A stretch of 64,000 nt of DNA, from contig NZ_SSMC01000002.1 in NCBI RefSeq assembly GCF_004799345.1, forward strand, positions 62,001-126,000, read 5' to 3'. The stretch comes from Robertkochia marina. GTDB lineage: Bacteria > Bacteroidota > Bacteroidia > Flavobacteriales > Flavobacteriaceae. Below, piece by piece: positions 37,527-47,401 of this stretch. Positions within the stretch are counted from its first letter, which is position 1. The number at the start of each line of letters is the position of its first letter. The notes under the pieces were generated by a model. The model had not been told where the DNA came from. It did not search any database and worked only from the letters and a program-made list of their open reading frames with translations. Both the position numbers and the translations under genes were made by a program.

Positions 37527-38687
37527 TCAGTCTTCCGGCAGAAAATCTCCTGCCTCGTCTTTCACCAGCACTAAGCCCGGGGTTTTAAGAACACGGGTTT
37601 GATACTCATGGGCCAGTAATCCGAACAATGGTATTAACACCACAAAAGGCCAGAACCACCCGGTAACTGTACTGAGCAGGGCAGCAGTGACCATGGTAAA
37701 AACCGGAACCCCTGCCATGACACAGAGAAACTTGATCGATTGCACAAAATGAGGGTCTTTAACAACGTACTTAAGTATGAGTTTAACCGTAAGGATCCAT
37801 CCGAGATTCAGCACCACTCCGGTGAGCCACATTGGGAATCCAAGGATAATCAATGGTATTTGCCACAGGCTATTGCTTTTGATTTCCGGCTTAGGCTGAA
37901 GGGGTTGGTCATTTTCTGATAGTGCTTCAATGATCTCTTTATCATTTTCGAAACGGGCCTTTAAAGAAGGGAGTACGGTTCTTTGCTGTTGCCAGGCCAA
38001 TTCCAATGCATCGTATTGCTCTTTAGGTCTGATGTCGATCATCAGATCCTGTATCTTTTCTGCCAAATGCTTTCTTAAGGTTAACAGCCCTCGTGTTTCG
38101 TGATTGTCGGCTTCCTTAAGCAGATCTTTTACCGAGATGGGTTCTCCGAAATTAAGCAGGAGATCGGTTCGCATGCCTGTAGGATGTTCATAATTAATTC
38201 CTACCGGTACGATGACCACATCGCGATCGGGGTCGGTTTGCATTTCATTGACAGCCCTTAGGGCAATGCGTCCGATACCTTTTTTTAAAGGCGTTCGCAA
38301 CCGTTTCTGCATCCCGTGATTCCCCTCCGGAAAGATCATGATAGACTCCCCGTTGGTCAGTACCTCCTGGCAAAAGTCAAAGGTGCTGTTATTAGCGGTT
38401 TTCAGATCTACCAGGTCGCGCGGACGGTAGACCGGGATCATATGCAGCATTTTTAAAAGCTTGTTCACCATGCCTCCGGTGAACACACTGGCCCGGGTCA
38501 GGAACCACGGACTTCGTTTCGTATTGATGGCAATGACAATGGGGTCCAGAAAAGCACTTTGGTGGTTTGGGGCAAAGATGACCGAAGTTCCCTCAGGAAT
38601 CTCTCCTTTTCGGGTGATGGTAACCTTTCTGAAAAAAAAGAAAGAGGTGATGGTTGCCCAAATTTTTATAAACCTGTAGAGGATCAT
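37527..38687 (-). CDS. PlsC-type lysophospholipid/glycerol-phosphate acyltransferase
   Basis: A membrane-bound acyltransferase of 386 residues. I use ATG 38687 (MILYRFIKIWATI), because the longer frame to 38723 overlaps the next gene. The HX4D motif is NHQSAFLD and the second motif FPEGNHG, both intact, with a hydrophobic N-terminal helix before them. Unlike minimal PlsC, it has an additional C-terminal region with three or four membrane helices (about 265-370), a form common in Bacteroidota. It likely adds an acyl chain to a lysolipid or glycerol phosphate. It lies 10 bases downstream of the BASS transporter gene. Confidence 0.9.
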   Translation of the reverse strand: MILYRFIKIWATITSFFFFRKVTITRKGEIPEGTSVIFAPNHQSAFLDPIVIAINTKRSPWFLTRASVFTGGMVNKLLKMLHMIPVYRPRDLVDLKTANNSTFDFCQEVLTNGESIMIFPEGNHGMQKRLRTPLKKGIGRIALRAVNEMQTDPDRDVVIVPVGINYEHPTGMRTDLLLNFGEPISVKDLLKEADNHETRGLLTLRKHLAEKIQDLMIDIRPKEQYDALELAWQQQRTVLPSLKARFENDKEIIEALSENDQPLQPKPEIKSNSLWQIPLIILGFPMWLTGVVLNLGWILTVKLILKYVVKDPHFVQSIKFLCVMAGVPVFTMVTAALLSTVTGWFWPFVVLIPLFGLLAHEYQTRVLKTPGLVLVKDEAGDFLPED

Positions 38688-38697
38688 TGACCAGTAA

Positions 38698-39624
38698 TTA
38701 AGCGTTGATGGTTTTGAATGCACGAAGTTTAAGTACCTGGGCAGCGATCAAACCGGCCAGGATATTCCAGATACCCCACCAGGCTACCAGAAGCACCAGT
38801 CCGCCCCTGGGCTCAAAAAAGGTGAATACGAGGGCAAGCGCCAGTCCGGCATTCTGAACCCCGGTTTCTATGGTGATCGTTTTTCTGTCTTCACTGTTTC
38901 TGGCGGTGAAGGTTGCCAGGTAATACCCACTGAGTAAGGCAACAAGGTTCTGAGCAAATACGAGAAACACAAAGTGCTTCCAGTATTGTGTAAAAATAGA
39001 CCCGTTACCATAGAAAGCCACGGCAATAAATGAGATCAGAATCAGAATACTCAGATACTGGAGTGGAGTTGATATTTTCTTGTTGAATCGGGGGAATTTG
39101 TAGGCAAACCAAATACCCAGGATCAAAGGCATTACTAAAATTTGAAGTACGGTAAAACCTATGTCGGTATAGCTTAACGAAATGGTGCTGAAAACGGGTT
39201 CGAGATAGTCAAGTCGGGTGGCCCAGAATTCAAAGTTTAGGGGGGTCATTATTGGCGCCAGAATGGTGGCTAAGATGGTGAGGCCCACACTAAGTGCAAC
39301 GTTGCCTCCACTTTGCATAGAAAAGAAATTAGAGATGTTACCTCCCGGACAGGCCGCAATAAGCAGCATCCCTAAGGCAAATCCCGCTTCGGGCTGTAAG
39401 ATCCAAACCAGCAAAAAGCTCATGGCCGGTAAAACCAGGTACTGTGACATAAGCCCGGTAAGCACCGAGGCCGGATTCTGTACAACGATCTTCAGATCAC
39501 TGAGCTTTACATTTAAGGCTACACTGAACATAATGATTGAGATACAAATGTTCATCAGCCAGATATTGCTCTCACTAAAGGAGATGCTCACTTCTTGCAG
39601 GTTCGATGGAGGGGTGTAAAACAT
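38698..39624 (-). CDS. Bile acid:sodium symporter (BASS) family transporter
   Basis: A 308-residue membrane protein with about nine or ten helices. The conserved region ALGMLLIAACPGGNISNFFSMQSGGNVALSV contains the discontinuous helix and sodium-site motif of the family, and a second signature ETGVQNAGLALAL lies in the C-terminal half. The natural substrate in flavobacteria is not known; related proteins move organic anions with sodium. It is upstream of and likely co-transcribed with the PlsC-type gene. Confidence 0.92.
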   Translation of the reverse strand: MFYTPPSNLQEVSISFSESNIWLMNICISIIMFSVALNVKLSDLKIVVQNPASVLTGLMSQYLVLPAMSFLLVWILQPEAGFALGMLLIAACPGGNISNFFSMQSGGNVALSVGLTILATILAPIMTPLNFEFWATRLDYLEPVFSTISLSYTDIGFTVLQILVMPLILGIWFAYKFPRFNKKISTPLQYLSILILISFIAVAFYGNGSIFTQYWKHFVFLVFAQNLVALLSGYYLATFTARNSEDRKTITIETGVQNAGLALALVFTFFEPRGGLVLLVAWWGIWNILAGLIAAQVLKLRAFKTINA

Positions 39625-39717
39625 GGGGGCAAAGTAAGAAAAAATCGGTAACCTGCAGAAATTGTTGAAAAACAGCTGGTATTTAGATACGAAAGGCTGT
39701 CGTAGCAGCGCTGTTAA

Positions 39718-40521
39718 CTAGTTATTTTCCCGGATACTATTAATCAGGTTTAAAGCTTTTTCCTTTGCTTCCAAAGCCCATATACAATGGTAATTTATTT
39801 CCAGGGCCAGGTAGCGTAAATGATACTCGGCCTCTTTACTGTTTTTTAAGCGATCAACAGGATCTTCTAAATCAGAAACATCGAGTGTAAAGATGCCGTG
39901 CTGATCTCGCAGATACCGGGTAGTCTCATTAGCCCATTCTTCATGTTCCTCAATAGCATAACCATCTAATCGCTGTTCCAGAAAACTGTAGTAATTACTG
40001 ATTCCTGTTTTCAGCTCTCTGCTTTGAATGGAGGAGAAAGAGCCGGTGGAGTACAACTCATTAATAACCGATTTATTTAAGGAAATACCACCGAAACCGC
40101 GGCCTATGGTAGAAAAGGCCAGGTGGGTAAATGCGGCATTCAGGGTGTCGGGAAAAGGGCCTTTCCAAAGGGTATTGGAAGAATGGTTTTCAGAAACATC
40201 GATCCACTCCATTTCCGTAAAGGTTTGGGTATTTAGCCCTGCATGCTCAAGAATGTAGAAAATACCCTTTAAGCGGGTTTTATTAAAAAGAATATTCCTG
40301 TCTATGGAAGAAATATCATCATTGAGGTTCTCAATAAGACTACTGAGATAGTTTCTGGTTTCTTCTTCGTTTTTCTTCCTTTCATTCCAGTTGTTAATAG
40401 ACAGAGCGATGAGGATGCCGATCACCACAAGAACTATTTCTCCGATGGCATATTTGAGATACTTTACAGCCTTGCCTTCAACAACTAAACTTTGCCTGAT
40501 CTCTTTTAAGTATTTGATCAT
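39718..40521 (-). CDS. DUF6090 family membrane protein
   Basis: A 267-residue protein from ATG 40521 (MIKYLKEIRQSL), which matches the usual family N-terminus better than the ATG three codons upstream. One membrane helix (YAIGEIVLVVIGILIALSINNWNE, about 23-43) is followed by a charged, largely helical domain. This layout defines the DUF6090 family, abundant and often present in many copies in Flavobacteriia; no function is established. It stands alone, with 240 empty bases on its upstream side. Confidence 0.85.
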   Translation of the reverse strand: MIKYLKEIRQSLVVEGKAVKYLKYAIGEIVLVVIGILIALSINNWNERKKNEEETRNYLSSLIENLNDDISSIDRNILFNKTRLKGIFYILEHAGLNTQTFTEMEWIDVSENHSSNTLWKGPFPDTLNAAFTHLAFSTIGRGFGGISLNKSVINELYSTGSFSSIQSRELKTGISNYYSFLEQRLDGYAIEEHEEWANETTRYLRDQHGIFTLDVSDLEDPVDRLKNSKEAEYHLRYLALEINYHCIWALEAKEKALNLINSIRENN

Positions 40522-40773
40522 TATTTTCACGAAATCTATAGTCGCCGGTGGAAAGGAAAAAGTTAGCGATAATCAGATGTTTAAATAATGATCACAGACA
40601 GGTTTTAGCCAAATGTGAGAAAGTTTGTATACTTTCTTTTGATGTTAAATTCATAAAGACCGTATCCAGGAGCAAATCACGGTAAACAAATGGGTATTTG
40701 ACCGGAGTTACCAATATTAACCCGGAAGAAGTTCTTCTTCATTAAGGATATGTAATTATTAGGTTTGTTATCG

Positions 40774-42510
40774 TTACTTCAAGATAATCCCTGAGAATGG
40801 CGGTAAGACAATGTTTTGGTCGTTAACAGATCCTTTGTGAGCAAAAAGTACCCTTTTTAATTCACCCTGATTTTCCAAAGTCTGTGTCTTTTTACCAAAA
40901 TTGATAAGCACCCAGACCTTCTGTCCGTTGTATTCCCTTTCCAGGCCATACACATTTTTCGGGATGGCGGAATCTTCTAGTATCCTGGCACTCCCGTATT
41001 TCAGGACTTCGTTTTCGGCTCTTAGGTGAAGGAGGTCACGGTAGGTATGCAATAATGAATTTTTATTGTAAACTGCCCTGCTGGCATTCACGGTTTTGTA
41101 TTCAGGGTTTACCGGTAACCAGGTCGTGTCGGCTTCCGTAAAACCTCCTTGAGGGTCGGAAGACCATTGCATAGGCGTCCTGCATTCGTCCCGGTTAATG
41201 AGAAAGGGGAGGCGGTCCAATACGAATTGTGGCAGGTTAATATAGTCAACCAAAGGGTCGAGTGCCTCCTTTTTATGGATCCTCAGGTCGGAACTACCGA
41301 ATTCTTCCCCCTGGTAGACTACCGGAATACCCCTGGCAGTAAGCTGAAATAGGGCGAGGAGCTTTGCTTTTTCATGGTCATTATCCACACGGCCAATGCT
41401 TCTTCTCACATCGTGGTTACTGAACACGTATACAGGCACCAAGGGTTCGGGATAATGATTTTCGAACTCCTTTATTATTTCTTTAAAGAATTTGGCCGAA
41501 AAATCGAAGTAGATAAGATCGAACAGAAAAATGCTGTGTAATCCTTTGCCTTGGCTTAAAAACCCTTTGATCTTTTGGTGTTCTCCCATAACCTCTCCAA
41601 TGAGAAACCGATCTTCGTATTCGTCTAAAACCTTTCTTAATTCTTTGGCGACCTGATAGTTTTCCGGGTGGTTCAAATTGTGTTCCAGGTTTTGAAATCC
41701 CCCGGCAGGGTTTTCCGGGCGGGGGAGAGGGTTTAAGCCCTTTGGATTGTCACGAAATTCAGCATCTTCGAGGATCACATTGAAGATATCCAGGCGAAAA
41801 CCATCCACCCCCCGATCCAACCAATAGCGAACCATATTGAACATGGCTTCCACGACTTCAGGGTTTCTCCAGTTCAGGTCGGCCTGGAAGGGTAAAAAGG
41901 AGGTGTAGTACCATTGATCTTTTTCTTCAGCATATTGCCAACCTTTGATACCAATGATATTTTTCCAATTGTTAGGGGCTTTTTTCCCTTTGCCTTTTTG
42001 CCAGACATACCAATCGGCTTTCTGGGAAGTACTGTCAAGCGACTCCTGAAACCAGGGATGTTCTATAGAGGTGTGGTTAAGTACCAGGTCGAAGATCACT
42101 TTCATATCCCGCTTATGAACCTCGTCGATCAGACGCTCCAGGTCGCCTTCTTTGCCATATTCAGGATCGACCTTTTTGTAGTCACTGATATCATATCCAA
42201 TATCCTGTTGCGGACTCTTAAAAAAAGGAGAGAACCAAATAGCTTCAAACCCCAGGTTTTTGATGTAATCCAGTTTTGAAATGATACCATCTATATCTCC
42301 GATCCCATCGTTATCAGAGTCCATGAACGAACGGGGATATACCTGGTAAATACTGGCACTTTTCCACCAGGGAAGGCTTTCATTTGTCTGAGCCAACAGC
42401 GGGTTGCCACCTGTAAAGACGGGAAATGCGAAAAGGATAAGCCTTAAAAGTGCTCGTAAAGTGAAGGCTTTATATGGATAAAAGTATTTGTAGGTATTCA
42501 GGGTCATCAT
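40774..42510 (-). CDS. GH13 alpha-glucosidase / oligo-1,6-glucosidase-like
   Basis: A 578-residue exported enzyme; a long N-terminal segment leads to a signal sequence ending near LLAQ. The GH13 barrel starts PWWKSASIYQVYPRSFMD and shows all catalytic regions: DLVLNHTS, GFRLDIFN (nucleophile Asp), IGEVMGE (acid/base Glu) and FSNHDVRR (third acid), with a C-terminal beta domain ending FSGIILK. The DSDNDGIGDIDGI segment gives the calcium-binding-like loop seen in oligo-1,6-glucosidases. It should release glucose from alpha-linked oligosaccharides in the periplasm. No Sus-type genes accompany it here. Confidence 0.92.
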   Translation of the reverse strand: MMTLNTYKYFYPYKAFTLRALLRLILFAFPVFTGGNPLLAQTNESLPWWKSASIYQVYPRSFMDSDNDGIGDIDGIISKLDYIKNLGFEAIWFSPFFKSPQQDIGYDISDYKKVDPEYGKEGDLERLIDEVHKRDMKVIFDLVLNHTSIEHPWFQESLDSTSQKADWYVWQKGKGKKAPNNWKNIIGIKGWQYAEEKDQWYYTSFLPFQADLNWRNPEVVEAMFNMVRYWLDRGVDGFRLDIFNVILEDAEFRDNPKGLNPLPRPENPAGGFQNLEHNLNHPENYQVAKELRKVLDEYEDRFLIGEVMGEHQKIKGFLSQGKGLHSIFLFDLIYFDFSAKFFKEIIKEFENHYPEPLVPVYVFSNHDVRRSIGRVDNDHEKAKLLALFQLTARGIPVVYQGEEFGSSDLRIHKKEALDPLVDYINLPQFVLDRLPFLINRDECRTPMQWSSDPQGGFTEADTTWLPVNPEYKTVNASRAVYNKNSLLHTYRDLLHLRAENEVLKYGSARILEDSAIPKNVYGLEREYNGQKVWVLINFGKKTQTLENQGELKRVLFAHKGSVNDQNIVLPPFSGIILK

Positions 42511-42702
42511 TTAATGGTAGCGCTTTTTATAGGTCCTTAGCTCATTAGTGTATATTGTTACAAATTAAGGATATATTCTAAAAAGTTTGATTCAATATTT
42601 TTTTGTGGTTGATCTTATACATCATCTTGTGAACATGCATAGATTTAATGTTGTCTGAATGGCAGGGTGCAAACACCTTTTAATTGTGTTATATTTCTGA
42701 TT

Positions 42703-42710
42703 TAAAGGAG
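42703..42710 (+). promoter_or_regulatory. Unusually strong Shine-Dalgarno sequence
   Basis: AAAGGAGG ends 5 bases before the ATG at 42716. Most genes in this window have no such match, as usual in Bacteroidota, so the site supports the start chosen for the S1/P1-like gene. Confidence 0.6.
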
Positions 42711-42715
42711 GTTAT

Positions 42716-44659
42716 ATGAAGTATATGCTTATATTTAATACAGCACTATTTCATTCTACTATTATGTTTCGCTGGCTTCCATCTATTTGGCTATTGATAT
42801 TCTTTTTGCCTGTAAAGGGGTCCGATCGTGTTCCTGAATCCAGTGCCGTATGGGTATATCCGGAACACAGGGAGATCGCTGTTTTGGCTATCCGGCAGTT
42901 ATCTGCCGAACAGCATAAGCTCCTGGAAGATATATGGACACAGGTTCGCATCGGGCATGAAGACCGGCTTTCTGCTTCTATCATTGATCCGGGGCATAGC
43001 TTAAATTCTCAATTCATTGATCTGGCTTCCTGGCCAGCCATTGCCGGAGACCACAGTTGTTCTCCACAGGAAATGACAGATATTATTTTGTACACCGACT
43101 GGATAATAAAGGTAGACCACATAGCCGATCGGTTGCGTACTGATCTGAATGAAGCCAAACGAAGGGATCAGACCATCAATGCGATCAGGAATTCAGATAT
43201 ACGCCTGCAACGGGCAGACCTGGATTATGCTACCCGGGCCGGATCCAATAATGTGCACTTTCTTCTTGAACGAGACAGGGTAGATGAAACCATGGAGGAG
43301 TATTTTATCCGCTGTCTTCGTGAGGGAGCGCCTCTTAATGCCCTGGCGGCTTATTCATACTATCATACGAAAGCCATGGAAAGAGCAGCACAGTCTAAAT
43401 TGCCTGCTCTGGATCAGGAACAACGATCGGCCATTCTTCTTGCTGCCCTGGCTAATGAAGCATTTGCATTGCACTTTATTGAGGATGTGTATGCTGCCGG
43501 TCATGTGGCCGGTACATGGGGGGATGCCGCCCAGCGCAAAGGCACACACGATCATTACAATGAATCCGGATTAGAGGTGGAAACCTGGGATAACGAACCC
43601 CTGGTACTTACCGGAGATGCCTATATGCGACCTGAAGATGCCTTGGTGGCCGCCCGGGCCGTCAGGAAAAGCCTTGAGCAGTTCCTGACGGTTATGGAGG
43701 ATTCCAGTGAGGTGGTAATGCTGGCAACTGAAGAGGAAATTACTCCGGACCCGTTCAATGTTTGTTCTAATAATAATGTACCGGGTATCGATTTTAAATA
43801 TGAAATGCTCAGGGAGGTGTTGATGGGCACACCTAAGCCCAGGTTATCGGAAGGGCTCGGACAATTAGATCGCTTTCGTGCTGAGCTTGGGCCCTTCCTG
43901 GGAGTATCTTCTTCCGTGGGCTCCGGTACACTCGATGGAGGTTTCGGACAGCAGCAGAATGAGGTTGCGGTGATTGGAAGTATCGAGGCCAACCTGATTC
44001 TCGGACTCGGTCTGGATGGGGTGATGAACAAAGCCGGAGACGGTTTAGCCTTTATCCAGGTTGGATTGCGGCAGGACTCACCCACCACCAGCCAGTTTCT
44101 TGGCCCCAGCACTTCTTTTGAGGGTAGTTCTGTTACTTCTACCATTCCCGGGAGGACTGCCTATAACCTAAGGGTTCGATTGCCGTTCTGGCTCATTCCC
44201 GGAGACCTGATCATACTCGCTCCCATTCTCTCCTGGTCTTCACCTAAAACCTTTCAACGCATGGCGGTAACCGCCGGTAACGGCGGACTTATTCCCTGGC
44301 AGTTGGGGGTGTCAACTCCTGTGGGACGTTTTCAGTTCGTATTGGGCAGAGAGGTTGGCGTGTCTTTTTACGGCGTAAACCGGGTTCAGGAATCGCTCAT
44401 TATTCCGAGAAATGAATCCAATGAATCCTACCTGGTCGCCTACCGGTCTACCAAGTGGGATTTCCCGTTTTTGGAGTATCAACCTACCCGTATATTCTCT
44501 AACACCCAAAGCGCTATTTTAAAACTCCAGTTTTCCTTTGGGGTGGATGTGCCGTGGAGAAACCAGACCCTGGCTCCTGAATTGGCTGAACAGGTGGAGC
44601 TTAAAGATGTCTGGTATGTGGGAGCAAGAATTGTATTCGATTGGAGGCTGTACCTTTAA
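42716..44659 (+). CDS. S1/P1-nuclease/phospholipase C-like domain fused to a barrel-like C-terminus
   Basis: A 647-residue exported protein. Residues about 46-300 resemble the zinc-dependent S1/P1 nuclease/phospholipase C fold: EHREIAVLAIRQL (His51) matches the family's first zinc histidine context, ASWPAIAGDH (Asp112) the SWAD-like motif, VHFLL (His191) the next, and HFIEDVYAAGH (253-263) has the exact H-x3-D-x5-H spacing. Residues about 390-647 are beta-rich with alternating hydrophobics and end in ARIVFDWRLYL, like an outer-membrane barrel. Such a fusion would hold a hydrolase at the outer membrane. I chose ATG 42716 for its strong Shine-Dalgarno site; a later ATG at 42764 is possible. The catalytic substrate is unknown. 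Confidence 0.75.
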   Translation: MKYMLIFNTALFHSTIMFRWLPSIWLLIFFLPVKGSDRVPESSAVWVYPEHREIAVLAIRQLSAEQHKLLEDIWTQVRIGHEDRLSASIIDPGHSLNSQFIDLASWPAIAGDHSCSPQEMTDIILYTDWIIKVDHIADRLRTDLNEAKRRDQTINAIRNSDIRLQRADLDYATRAGSNNVHFLLERDRVDETMEEYFIRCLREGAPLNALAAYSYYHTKAMERAAQSKLPALDQEQRSAILLAALANEAFALHFIEDVYAAGHVAGTWGDAAQRKGTHDHYNESGLEVETWDNEPLVLTGDAYMRPEDALVAARAVRKSLEQFLTVMEDSSEVVMLATEEEITPDPFNVCSNNNVPGIDFKYEMLREVLMGTPKPRLSEGLGQLDRFRAELGPFLGVSSSVGSGTLDGGFGQQQNEVAVIGSIEANLILGLGLDGVMNKAGDGLAFIQVGLRQDSPTTSQFLGPSTSFEGSSVTSTIPGRTAYNLRVRLPFWLIPGDLIILAPILSWSSPKTFQRMAVTAGNGGLIPWQLGVSTPVGRFQFVLGREVGVSFYGVNRVQESLIIPRNESNESYLVAYRSTKWDFPFLEYQPTRIFSNTQSAILKLQFSFGVDVPWRNQTLAPELAEQVELKDVWYVGARIVFDWRLYL

Positions 44660-44757
44660 TTAACACCATCTCATTCTTTAAGCAATACCGGAGGGAGTCA
44701 TTAAAAATTCTTCCTTTGACAAGTAATAAGAACTACTAACTGCAGTAGGGAATCCTG

Positions 44758-44991
44758 TTATACTGAAGTCTTATTTTTATCATCTAATCCTGATGTCAGT
44801 TCCTTAATGACTTCATTCTTTTCCTGTACCTGAATTTGATAATACCGCATAGAAGTAAATAAATAAGTGAGAACCAGGAGTAACCTGATATCACTGTTAA
44901 AAAGGTTTAGGTTGGTGGTCTTATGGAGTATCCATGCAATACCAAACAGGAGTATTGAGGTGATGGAGGTTATTTTAAATGCTTTTTTCAT
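44758..44991 (-). CDS. Small membrane protein (77 aa)
   Basis: I do not recognise it. Two hydrophobic segments (ITSILLFGIAWIL and LLLVLTYLFTSMRYY) are followed by a charged tail QVQEKNEVIKELTSGLDDKN, a plausible small two-helix membrane protein. It sits alone between two larger genes with about 100 bases on each side. Coding status rests on length, composition and sensible topology only. Confidence 0.5.
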   Translation of the reverse strand: MKKAFKITSITSILLFGIAWILHKTTNLNLFNSDIRLLLVLTYLFTSMRYYQIQVQEKNEVIKELTSGLDDKNKTSV

Positions 44992-45097
44992 AGGTCACTT
45001 TTTACTTGATTACCAGACTTTCAGTGCTCATTCGCCCAATAAATAAAGGAGTTGACATTTTCAACCCACCAAAGTTTGAGATTTCAATTTTGAATTA

Positions 45098-45982
45098 TTA
45101 ATGTATTGTATAGAATTCATAAGTTCTGGACCATTCCGTTGTTTTACCCGGCTTCAGTACTATTTTAATGAATAACTCCGGACTGATCACATGCGTCCAA
45201 CCCCAAAGGTTCACTTTATCAGTTTTAAAGTTGCCGGTTTCACTTATCCCGATCTTACTTTGAAGGTTTACGAGTTCCCATGATGCCTTTGCCAGTTCGT
45301 TTCCGGTGAGATTGCTGAAAAAGAATGGCTCCTTGGGTGTGCTGTTAAAGCTGATCTTATTTTGGCCTATAGTTACTTTGCCTTCAGGATTGACGGTTTC
45401 TTCAAATAACTCGGGTTTTATCTGAAACGGAAATTTTAAAATGTATTTGTTTCCTATAGGCTCTTGATCAATTGCAATAAAATTGTGGGTATACTCATCT
45501 GTGATAATGTCTTTTTTACCTGTGTTCTCCAAGTAATAGTTAATGGTAAAGCTGTTGTCATTAAGTTCAATAGATTTATTTAACAGATAGGAATACCCAT
45601 TTACTGTTTTTGACCTGCAGCTGATCAATACTCTGTGGGCTTCTGCATTCACTGCAAAATCGGCCGGATCGATCTCATAATCCCGGTCAAAACGATATTC
45701 GGAATTATTCTTTTTTAATAATCCTACCCCAATTTTGTGAAACCAACCTCCCATTTCGGTTTCCTCAAAGCCTAAGGCCCTATCAATGCCAAACTCATTG
45801 TAAAGTCCCTTTCCAACATGGGGAGCATTTTGACCATCAGCTCTTTCAAAACTTTCCAGAGGAGTGTTATGAAACCTTAGGGTTGAAATTTTTCCTGTCC
45901 AGTCAAAACGGGCGTGCCGGTAATTTTCTGATGGAAGATCAAGATGTATTTCCAGGGTGTTATTTTTAAGTATATGTGGCAT
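45098..45982 (-). CDS. Galactose-mutarotase-like (aldose 1-epimerase-related) protein
   Basis: A 294-residue cytosolic protein of beta-sandwich character. Strand patterns and the segments DWTGKISTLRF, GLYNEFGIDRALGFEE, YTHNFIAID and NLWGWTHVISPE are those of the galactose mutarotase-like superfamily, although the classical catalytic histidine/glutamate set of aldose 1-epimerase could not be confirmed. It may bind or epimerise a sugar or sugar phosphate. It stands alone, without adjacent carbohydrate genes except GH13 about 3 kb away. Confidence 0.65.
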   Translation of the reverse strand: MPHILKNNTLEIHLDLPSENYRHARFDWTGKISTLRFHNTPLESFERADGQNAPHVGKGLYNEFGIDRALGFEETEMGGWFHKIGVGLLKKNNSEYRFDRDYEIDPADFAVNAEAHRVLISCRSKTVNGYSYLLNKSIELNDNSFTINYYLENTGKKDIITDEYTHNFIAIDQEPIGNKYILKFPFQIKPELFEETVNPEGKVTIGQNKISFNSTPKEPFFFSNLTGNELAKASWELVNLQSKIGISETGNFKTDKVNLWGWTHVISPELFIKIVLKPGKTTEWSRTYEFYTIH

Positions 45983-46164
45983 AATGAAAAAGGATCAGAT
46001 ATAGATAGACGATATAATTACGCTCTAATGTGAAAAAGGTACATATTACGATTGTCGTATCCGGTAATATTTTAAAAATAGCTTGTAGCTATTTTCTTTT
46101 TTTAAGGCTGTATCCCTGCTATGACATAAGTTAACAAGGGTTACCGCGCCCCTCAGCTATTACT

Positions 46165-47274
46165 CTATAACGTATTCATGTAGTCTTCTAAATATTGATG
46201 CAACCCTTTTTCCGGATGATAAAGCAGCTCTGATTTGTATTCTACTTTTAATGCATCCAACAAACGCATGATATTAAATCCTATCGTGTAGTGATAATCT
46301 GAAGGAGCCGCATAGGTGAGGTAACTAAAGGCAGGATCGTTCAGATCGATTTCCTGAAATTCTGCATAGGATTTAAACAGAGAGTCATTCACGATCACAG
46401 GTGGAGTTTCTTTGCCCGCGTAGTCAGACAGTATAAACATGCTTTTATACTCCATATACCTGGCCGAGCCTTCCTGAATAACATAGTAATTTTCGACCTT
46501 CTCCAGGAGGGGGAATTCTTTACTATATTCCGAAATACGACTTTGCCGTTGCTGAAGATAGGTGGTAATTAAGGAATCACGAACAACTATATCATCCTCT
46601 GAAATAGCTTGCATCAGGTAATCGTTCTCTTGTTGGATCATCGCTGAGAATGCTTCGTCTTCGCTTGCCAAGGAGACCAGATCCCTGATACTAAAAGGCA
46701 AACTGCCGATCTCAGTTTCGGCGTATTCCCGGTAATTTTCATTGTTGTACTGGTAGTGGTGAAACATTTCATGAAGCACCATGGTTGCCCACATTTCAGT
46801 GCTCTCTACTGATGGAATGTACTTGCCTATTTCTTCTACAGAAGAATATAGCTCTACAGGATTTTTGTAGAAAAATCGGGAAGCATCTTCCTCATCAAAA
46901 CTTATCATTACTTCCATATGATAAGGAATGCTGTCTGCTCTTGTGGTTACATAATAATCATCGCTGTATTGCTCATAGTTCTCCAGGGCTTTAAAGACTT
47001 TCGGGGTAGGAAAGAAAACTTCAGCCCGATCCCCATGAAAGTATACCAAGGTGCCTTCAGTGATATTTTTGCCGAAATCGCTCCAACTGCTTTCTGCCAC
47101 AGATTGCTTGAGGTCCAGAACAAAATAAATTCTTCGGGTTGATAAACTATCAGGCAGATCATAGTGATTTTCTGAGCTGATGTTTACTGTGGTTTTCCGG
47201 GTATCGTTTTTTTGATCCCGGCATGCTGTGGTAAGCATGCAAACTCCGGCTAATAGAAGTAGTCTTAAATTCAT
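46165..47274 (-). CDS. Zinc-peptidase-like lipoprotein
   Basis: A 369-residue lipoprotein from ATG 47274 (MNLRLLLLAG); the longer frame has no better N-terminus. The lipobox LTTAC anchors it to a membrane. At 168-172 lies HEMFH, a canonical HExxH zinc motif (MVLHEMFHHYQYNN), and later EGSARYMEY could supply a glutamate as third ligand, as in gluzincins. I do not recognise the family otherwise. Likely a periplasmic or surface metalloprotease; activity is an inference from the motif pair. Confidence 0.65.
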   Translation of the reverse strand: MNLRLLLLAGVCMLTTACRDQKNDTRKTTVNISSENHYDLPDSLSTRRIYFVLDLKQSVAESSWSDFGKNITEGTLVYFHGDRAEVFFPTPKVFKALENYEQYSDDYYVTTRADSIPYHMEVMISFDEEDASRFFYKNPVELYSSVEEIGKYIPSVESTEMWATMVLHEMFHHYQYNNENYREYAETEIGSLPFSIRDLVSLASEDEAFSAMIQQENDYLMQAISEDDIVVRDSLITTYLQQRQSRISEYSKEFPLLEKVENYYVIQEGSARYMEYKSMFILSDYAGKETPPVIVNDSLFKSYAEFQEIDLNDPAFSYLTYAAPSDYHYTIGFNIMRLLDALKVEYKSELLYHPEKGLHQYLEDYMNTL

Positions 47275-47401
47275 GAGCGTTTCTTTTTCGCAATGCTTAA
47301 TGTCATCCACCCTCCTTACTGGAGCATGTTTTCTAAGGGTAATATAATTAAAATCACCTACCTATTGCATGAAATCTTCAGAGGAAGCAGCCTTTATAAA
47401 C

